From the NCBI GenBank assembly GCA_018292915.2, contig JACVVK020000228.1, positions 553,501-617,500 on the forward strand: 64,000 nucleotides of DNA, given 5' to 3'. Below the pieces are notes generated by a model. That model was not told the DNA's origin. It did no database searches and saw only the letters and a program-made list of their open reading frames with translations. This document shows positions 38,205 through 64,000 of the stretch, piece by piece. How positions within the stretch are numbered: position 1 is the first letter of the stretch; each line of letters opens with the position of its first letter. The stretch comes from Batillaria attramentaria. Lineage: Eukaryota > Mollusca > Gastropoda > Batillariidae. The position numbers were made by a program, and so were the translations under genes.

Positions 38205-38400
38205 TTTAATAATAATTATAATAGCTGTGTATTGTGTGGGCGCTTACCCAATTTCATGAACTGGCTCAAAGCGCCACAGGCTGAACCCGACACGCACGCC
38301 CACGTGACGTGGTGTGACGGGTCAGCTCAGCTATTGAAGTTTCGGAATTCAGAATTGCATTTATTTTCAAATTTTGTGGGCTGAACATTTTCATTGCAAT
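38205..38400 (-). mobile_element. SINE family C fragment
   Basis: GGGCGCTTACCCAATTTCATG, CACGTGACGTGGTGTGACGG and AATTGCATTTATTTTC; both ends missing. Confidence 0.7.
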
Positions 38401-38536
38401 TGCGTGGTTTCATTAGGCAGGAAAACAGCAACGACGACGACGACGACGATGATGATGATGATAAGAACTTGATAATAATAATAATAATGATAATGTGAAC
38501 GAGAAACTAAAAACAGTTCCCATACCCATACACGTA

Positions 38537-38726
38537 CAGTGGACTTCGGATATAAGAACAGCGCCGGGGCCAGCATTTGGGTGTCCTTATAAGCGAGGTT
38601 TCTTATAAGCATACCTCGGATATAAGGTCAGTTGTGCTAGTGTGTGTTCTTATAACCAAGGAAAGAAGAAAATATTGTGGACAACTGTAAAAAGAGTCGT
38701 ATATCGACCTCTAATGGTCTGTGTGC

Positions 38727-38802
<76 letters not shown>

Positions 38803-38970
38803 ACGGCAATCTCTTGCTTGTTTAAGCCTTTGCGTCAATGAAGTGGAACTTGCTGGTTGGCTTGATCTCGATGCAATATAGTTTACTTCTTTTGCGTATG
38901 CGAAACATAAATTTAATGCAAATAACTCTAGAAGTTATGTAACAATAGCTGTCTTAATGAAAATGAGAGA

Positions 38971-39003
<33 letters not shown>

Positions 39004-40349
39004 TTACGATCACATTTTGACAAAATGACTTTAAAGAATACAAGGATACAAGGAAATTTATTGGCCAAGTTTTCAACAACAACAAACTAGAGAGGCAAAA
39101 GCCTCCACGGCTCCCTTGTGACAGGGGTCAAGGTCATTCAAAAGAGTATGTTTGTAAATTTCTTATCACTATCTATCATCAAGCTAAGTAAGGTGTCTCT
39201 GGTGTTCTTAGTTCCTGGCAATGTTACACTTTTTCCCCAAAACTGACTATATGGCCTTGACCTTGGGTCAAGGTCATTCAAATATGTCTATCATTACACC
39301 AAGTTGGATGCCTCTAGTATTTGTAGTTTCTCCAAAAACAGTAGTATTGAAATTCACAACAGACAGCTTTACTGACCTTGACCTTGAGTCAAGGTCATTT
39401 AAAGTGGTATGGATATATTGGTCTTATCAATGTCTATTAGCATGCCAAGTTTGGCGCCTCTGCTGTTTGTTGTTTCTGAGAAAATGCCAATGTTACGGTT
39501 TCACAGAAATAGCTTGTACGGCCTTGACCTTGACACAAGGCTATTGAATACATGTATATCTGTAAAGTTCTTATCAATGTCTATCACCATGTAAAGTTTA
39601 AAACCTCTGGTTTATGTAGATTCTGAGAAAATGCCAATGCAAAATTTTAAAACAGACAGCTTTAGTGACCTTGACCTTTAGTCAAGGTCATTCAACATGA
39701 TATAATTTTAAAGGTCTTACGGCTGTCTATAGGCATGCCAAATTTGGTGCCTCTGCTTTTCGTAGATTCTGAGAAAATGCCCATGTTAAGGTTTACTGTG
39801 GAAATGCGGTAAATAGCTTGTATAGCCTTGACCTTGACACAAGGCCATTGAATACATGTACATCTGTAAAGCTCTTATCAATGTCTATCATCGTGCAAAG
39901 TTTAAAACCATTCAAGGTCATTCAAGATCATTCAAAATTAAATATTTTGAAAGGTCTTATGGTTGTCTATCAGCATGCCAAGTTTGGTGCCTGTGTTGTT
40001 TGTAGATTCTGAGAAAATGCCAATATTAAGGTTTTCTACGGAAATGCGGAAAATAGCTTGTCTGGCCTTGACCTTCATACAAGGCCATTAAATACATGTA
40101 TATCTGTAAAGTTCTTATCAATGTCTAACATCATGCAAAGTTGAAAACCTTTGGTATTTGTAGATTCCAAGAAAATGCCAATGTAAAATTTTCAAACAGA
40201 CAGCTTTAGTGACCTTGACCTTCCGTCAAGGTCATTCAAAATGATCTATTTTGAAAAATCTTATGGCTGTCTATCGGCATGCCAAGTTTGGTGACTCTGC
40301 TGTTTGTAGATTCTTAGAAAATGCCAATGTTAAGGTTTACTGCGGACAC

Positions 40350-40433
<84 letters not shown>

Positions 40434-41032
40434 TCCCATTGTTACACAAGGGAGCCAAAAACAAGATGGCCAGACATTCAAATGTGTTCCCAGTCTACGG
40501 CGTTCGCAGGGGAAAATAACGGTTTTTAACGACCCCTCCCCCTCCCCGCTCCTCCCCTCCACACTCCACAAACTCACTGCCACTATCCATCTGTCTCTCT
40601 GTCGGGTTGTTAGTGTAAGTGAAGTTCAGAGGCAGAATTCCGTGAAGAAATGTTTCTTGGAAATTCCGGGAAATGAAACGAAACGAAAATAAAGCTAGCA
40701 TAACTTCTACTTTCGGTTCTTATATCCGAGGGGAGGTCGTGTTGGGAACAAGCAGATGGTGTCTTTACAAGCGAGGGTTCCAAAAATAGAATAATCGCAG
40801 ACTTCCTAGAAATGATCATTCCTACTTGCGGTTCTTATATCCGAGGAAAGTTTGATGTGGGGACCTAGCAAGTGCTGTCCATATAAGCGATGAACCCTAT
40901 ATCAGAGGGTTCTTCTATGCGAGTTTTAAATAATAAGTGATCACAAAGAACAACTTTGGCAGGGACCTGCTTTGGGGTGTCCCTATAAGCGATGGTTCTT
41001 ATATCGGATGTCCTTATAAGTGGAGTCCACTG
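38537..41032. mobile_element. 2.5-kb pogo/Tc1-mariner-type non-autonomous element
   Basis: Starts CAGTGGACTTCGGATATAAG and ends, inverted, CTTATAAGTGGAGTCCACTG, flanked by TA on each side (38535-38536 and 41033-41034). Both ends carry several TCTTATAWSCGAGG-like subterminal repeats. CAGT termini with TA duplication fit the Tc1/mariner-pogo superfamily. No transposase frame inside; the interior is filled by (GT)n 38726-38802, (GA)n and a second nested repeat element. Confidence 0.8.
39110..40456. mobile_element. Nested element with tandem core repeats and (ACAG)n(CA)n
   Basis: Flanked by GGCTCCCTTGTGACA and TGTTACACAAGGGAGCC (inverted). The core is diverged tandem repeats of phrases such as CATGCCAAGTTTGGTGCCTC, GATTCTGAGAAAATGCCAAT and GACCTTGACCTT, ending in (ACAG)n and (CA)n at 40349-40431. 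This plan recalls pearl-type elements of bivalves (recollection, not a database hit). Confidence 0.7.
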
Positions 41033-41035
41033 TAA

Positions 41036-41275
41036 TTTTCAGAGGCTGTCTGAATGCAAAAGCGTTGTCTGCCACGAACAAGGGGAGAAAACTCTCGAAT
41101 CTAACAATACCAAACTTGACTGCAAACATTGGTCTTTAGTTTCATGCATAATGTTTTGCTCATAAAACGAAACGTTGTAGTTAAAGTTGCGGTTACAAAT
41201 GACGGCGGAAATTTCAAAATTTTGCTCATAAAATAAGGTTTTTACTTAAAGTTGAGGTTTAAAAGAAGAGGGGGT
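41036..41275 (+). repeat. Dispersed repeat shared with 24870-25085
   Basis: Starts at the TA flank of the pogo-like element; see 24870-25085. Confidence 0.7.
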
Positions 41276-42093
41276 TAGTTCAGACTGAACGCAGGTTGAA
41301 ACGTGACAAATCCCGGACGGAGTTACCGAACATGGCCACGAGAGAAGGATCTCCAGGCGAATAAAGGAGAGGAGAGGGATCACCAGGGGAAGAAACTCTT
41401 GGTGTCCTAAGACCACTCTCTGGGGCACAGAGTCTTTCAGTGGAAAGTACCTCTGTGCACAGTGGGGAAATGGCGCTCACTGCGCTACCGTGATGGGCCT
41501 AAATTGTCTCGGTGCTCTCAAACACAAGGTCGCGCACTATGTCATCCTTGACCAGCTTTGAACCCAGAGGGATCCTCAATGGCGCAAGTGATGGCAGGCT
41601 GTCTTCAGAGTGAAAGTAGGCGTGTTTCTGAATCAGAGACATACATAACATGTCTCTGTCTGAATGGACAGATCTATTATTACATTCAGTCCTAGAGCAC
41701 GGGTGTGTATGCTTTTGTAATCGTCTCTTATTCCACCACAAGGCAGGTACGTGATCGTCTGCACCGTGCAATAATACTTGCCTGTAGAGTGCAACACCCT
41801 TGCCTGTCAGAGTGCAACCCCCTTGCCGTTTACCCACATCCTGTTGGATCAGTGTACCACGTAAACAGTGCCATCAAATCGCAACAATAATTGTCCGCTG
41901 GCAAAGATTTTGCCCAAACCAAAAGTGGTCGGATATTCAAGACTTCGTTTCAAATCGATTCATATGACACACAAGTCTTCGCTTTTCTAAAAAAATTTCG
42001 CCATTTTTTAAAATGGCGCTGGGTGTAAGCAGTCACATTTTCACGCCCCGCCGAAAAGGGACTGCACTCTGGAGTCTATCCTAAGACTAGATA
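41276..42093. other. No gene supported
   Basis: Open frames on the - strand at 41499-41837 and 41246-41480 show no recognisable domain or splice pattern. CTTGCCTGTAGAGTGCAAC and CTTGCCTGTCAGAGTGCAAC form a short direct repeat at about 41780-41820. Confidence 0.4.
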
Positions 42094-42730
42094 GCGTGCG
42101 TGCGTGCGTGCGTGCGTATGTCGTTGCGCCCTGACCTTATGGCATTGCAATTTTCCCCCTATTTTTGTATGGAAAATGACGTTAAACTCCCAAACACCCA
42201 CCCACCCACCCCCTATTTTTGTATACTTTTTTTTCCAACGCTTAGTACTTTTATCATCCAACAGATTATAGCGCTATATAAGTACTGTATAAGTGATTAT
42301 TATTATTATTGTTCACAATGTGGCACTAGCATTTGTCTTTATTATTTAAGATGACCCTGGTTGATTGGTTGGTTAGCTGGCTGGTTGGTTGAGTTTGTTG
42401 AACTGGTTGAATGGCCGTTCCAGCTATCATATTATAGTGCAAATTCGAGTTCCCCCTGTCGTAAGTTTTCTCTGCTCAGAAGAAACCTTTCTGGTCTGAC
42501 CTCTCCACCAATCACTAACTAGAGCAATGGTATATATTCGGATATATTTAACGGTTTAGTCAGACCGAACCCGGAAAGTGAATACCAATAGACTATAAGT
42601 TTTTTTTGTGTGTGTGTATTGACTCCAGTCAGTCATCCGTTTACCCCGACTTGGTAACGACGCAATATCGGAAGGAGAAATTACACATCAGAGCAGACAG
42701 GGCTGCCAGTGTGTTTCGAACTCTTTTGTT
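42094..42730 (+). promoter_or_regulatory. Upstream region of copy 3, duplicated cassette
   Basis: Collinear with 36541-37272. It ends about 80 bp before the start codon of copy 3, so it probably holds the promoter. It includes TATATTCGGATATATTTAAC, ACCCGGAAAGTGAAT (ETS/IRF-like word) and ACTATAAG. A third partial copy of this core lies at 43256-43325 in intron 1. Promoter function is inference. Confidence 0.5.
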
Positions 42731-42809
42731 GTATTCTGAGGACAGCCGAGATGTGTTCCGGTTAAATATGTGTATTTGCTTTTTTGTGTGCAAATCTTCA
42801 ACTGGCGAA

Positions 42810-62081
<19,272 letters not shown>

Positions 62082-62853
62082 AAGGACTAACGCTACAATT
62101 TTCATGCTCACAAATCGTTCTGAGCTGTTTCCGTGGTATCTACATGTATCATCAAACCACTTACACACATAGGCCCGTATGTATAACTCGAAGTTAATTT
62201 AACCCACGGCTACGGGCCTAATCCAGACTAGGACAAAAGAAACCCCAAAACAAAATAAAATTTAAAAAAAGGTAGCGAAGAAAGAGAGAAAAAATCCTAT
62301 AACGACATCTTACTGGAATGGACTCGCTTCCTGATTCGCAACAAAATAACAACAGAAGATTTAACCCTAGAGCTAGTTTAGTTTGAGGTTAGACTCTAAC
62401 CCGGGGCTAAACTCCCTAACCCCGACTTTTACCCTGGACAGTGATAGCATCTGTAATGCTGGTACTGAGCAAGAGATGCGTATTCGATGACGCGGTAACC
62501 ACACTGAGCAATATTCCAGTAGTGTAACAACGGTCGTGGAATTTGAATTTTCGGCCGCTCGCCTGTACACAACAACACTACATCGCATTAAGAGCTGTAC
62601 TAATCATCATCATAAAGTATTTCGAGCGGACAGGCGCACTCACGAGCGAATTTTTTTTAAACCTCAGTTGGCTGCAGGCCACTCAAAAACTGTTTTTCTT
62701 CTTCTTCTTCTCCTTTTTTTTTTTTTTTGTTGTTGTTGTTGATCGGCCTCTCTTCATTGGTTCCTTCTTTGACTTATACTAACACATAAATACTAAACTA
62801 AACGGATTTTTTTTTCACATTCATATAGCTGTTTTAAATCAATGTTTTTGTAA
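62082..62853. other. 3' flank of copy 3
   Basis: No clear gene. (TTC)n and T-run with TTG repeats at 62696-62740. No close match to the 3' flanks of copies 1 and 2 was noticed. Confidence 0.45.
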
Positions 62854-64000
62854 TTAGTACATGGACAGATGTCTTAACTGAGTTTCCTTTTCGAACATGC
62901 CTATTATGTTTGTAGGTGTACCGTATCTGTATTTACCTACACACATTTTGCCATTTAAAATTACGTGATTTAAAAACTGACGTCTCTCCTTAGAGATGCT
63001 GCTCTTGTCCGTTATACCAAATAGTACAGGAGCAGCATTCAAAACAATACGATGCCCAAATTTACAATTAATAATATTTTCACTGTGTTTCCATAATGCC
63101 TTCACACGCTTACATTCAAACAAAAAATTCTCTATGTATTCAAGCTGGTTTGGACAAAATGGACAGTTTTTTACTTTCGGTTATTCCTATTTTATACAGA
63201 AGGATATTAGTAGGGTAGATATTGTGTACAATTTTCCATTGTAACTCTCGTAATCTTATTTCTTTTGTAGTTTGATATGCAAGTTTCCAGTGGGCTTGGT
63301 TAATATCGATATTAAACTTATAACGCCAAAAGTGAATAACACGAGGTGGGCTATATCGTTTCTGTACGATCTGTTTACGAGCATTTTTGGCTGAGGTAAT
63401 CTTTTCTCCGTTGAGACAAAGAGCCGATTCCCTTTCTGTTTGTATTTGTACATAGTCTGAGTTTTCTTTTAAAAACTTTTTAACCGCGGAAGATACTACT
63501 ATATATTCTAAACATAAGCCAGGCGATGGACCAACTGGCTGTTCAATTTGTGACAGAGACATAATTCCATTTGCAAGAAGTAAGTCATTTACATAGGTAA
63601 TACCTTTCTTGGCCCAGCTTCTGTAGTAAATAGGTTTCGATTGATACAATATACGATCATTGTTCCATATGCACATTATATTAACTCTTTGACGACGAAG
63701 CACAATTTCTAACACGCGCGTGTTAGAAATTGTGCTTCGTCGTCAAAGAGTTAAATTTAGTGCTTGTCCTTAGAGTTGTGTAATGCGTTAACCAGGCTCG
63801 TATTACTGAGGACCAGAAAGTTGATTTCACATACTCAAGCCCTTTAAATCTGGAGTATTCAATGGGATTATTAAAACACGCTAAATTTAACCCAGAATTG
63901 CTCAACCATATATTTGGAATCTGTGTCCATGTAGTGTCTGGATTTGTGTTGGAGAGTTTTATCATCCAGTTGCAGAGAAACGATTCTTGCATGATGCACA
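62854..64000 (-). pseudogene. L1-like (Tx1-type) LINE ORF2 C-terminal part, broken
   Basis: - strand frames 63992-63755, 63680-63140 and 63140-62854 form one protein end: TWTQIPNIWLSNSG, WNNDRILYQSKPIYYRSWAK, TKEIRLRELQWKIVHNIYPT, NCPFCPNQLEYIENFLFECK (after a one-base shift in an A-run near 63165). The order and CPFC zinc-knuckle-like motif fit the region after the reverse transcriptase of L1/Tx1 elements. Broken by a frameshift and by a 74-bp palindromic insertion at 63681-63754; continues beyond the window. Confidence 0.75.
63681..63754. mobile_element. Perfect palindromic MITE with TTAA duplication
   Basis: TTAA at 63681-63684 and 63751-63754 flank a perfect 66-bp palindrome (arms of 33, starting CTCTTTGACGACGAAGCACA). 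Removing it and one TTAA restores the L1-like frame around KFN-IMCIWNN. Confidence 0.92.

Noticed and set aside
41499..41837. 113-codon - strand frame
   Set aside because: No domain or conserved motif seen and no supporting splice context; could be chance.

Overview
The window is metazoan genomic DNA: split genes with GT-AG introns, very low coding density, many long (CA)n/(CT)n tracts, several tRNA-derived SINE families, LINE remnants (L1-, RTE- and Jockey/CR1-like) and many small DNA transposons. SINE-littered introns, a pearl-like tandem-repeat element and large secreted/receptor families suggest a mollusc, perhaps a marine gastropod; this is inference, since no diagnostic gene is present.

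Main content: a head-to-tail tandem family of three paralogous type I membrane receptors on the + strand. Copy 1 (141-1905) shows only its last two exons. Copy 2 (5340-20687, 13 exons, 739 residues) and copy 3 (42810-62081, 14 exons, 821 residues) could be assembled completely by following matching splice sites, codon phases and exon lengths. Predicted order: signal peptide, CUB domain, six-bladed YWTD (LDLR class B) beta-propeller, EGF module (copy 3 only), Thr-rich stalk, two Ig-like domains, one transmembrane helix, and a cytoplasmic tail with conserved tyrosine motifs. I do not recognise this combination as a named protein family. Copies 1 and 2 also share 3' flanks. Copy 2 has lost the EGF exon and has a frame-shifting deletion in its last exon that shortens the tail.

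Between copies 2 and 3, on the - strand (30809 to 26666), lies a secreted lectin-like gene: signal peptide, PAN/apple domain, then a C-type lectin-like domain over three more exons. Its glycan-binding motif is non-canonical.

The rest is repeat-rich. Notable items: eight 35-bp repeats, seven with a full CRE (TGACGTCA), between copies 1 and 2; a 2.5-kb pogo/Tc1-type element (38537-41032) carrying a nested tandem array with extended nuclear-receptor half sites; two nested Harbinger-type elements with transposase N-terminal remnants (50085-51311) inside intron 5 of copy 3; palindromic TTAA-flanked elements, one of which cleanly interrupts an L1-like reading frame; a hAT-like MITE inside a SINE; a Tc1-type MITE; and a duplicated upstream cassette preceding copy 3.

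Inferred biology: copies 1-3 look like surface receptors that bind protein or glycan ligands and signal through phosphotyrosine. The neighbouring PAN-lectin gene would fit an immune or recognition cluster. That role is inferred from domains and context only.
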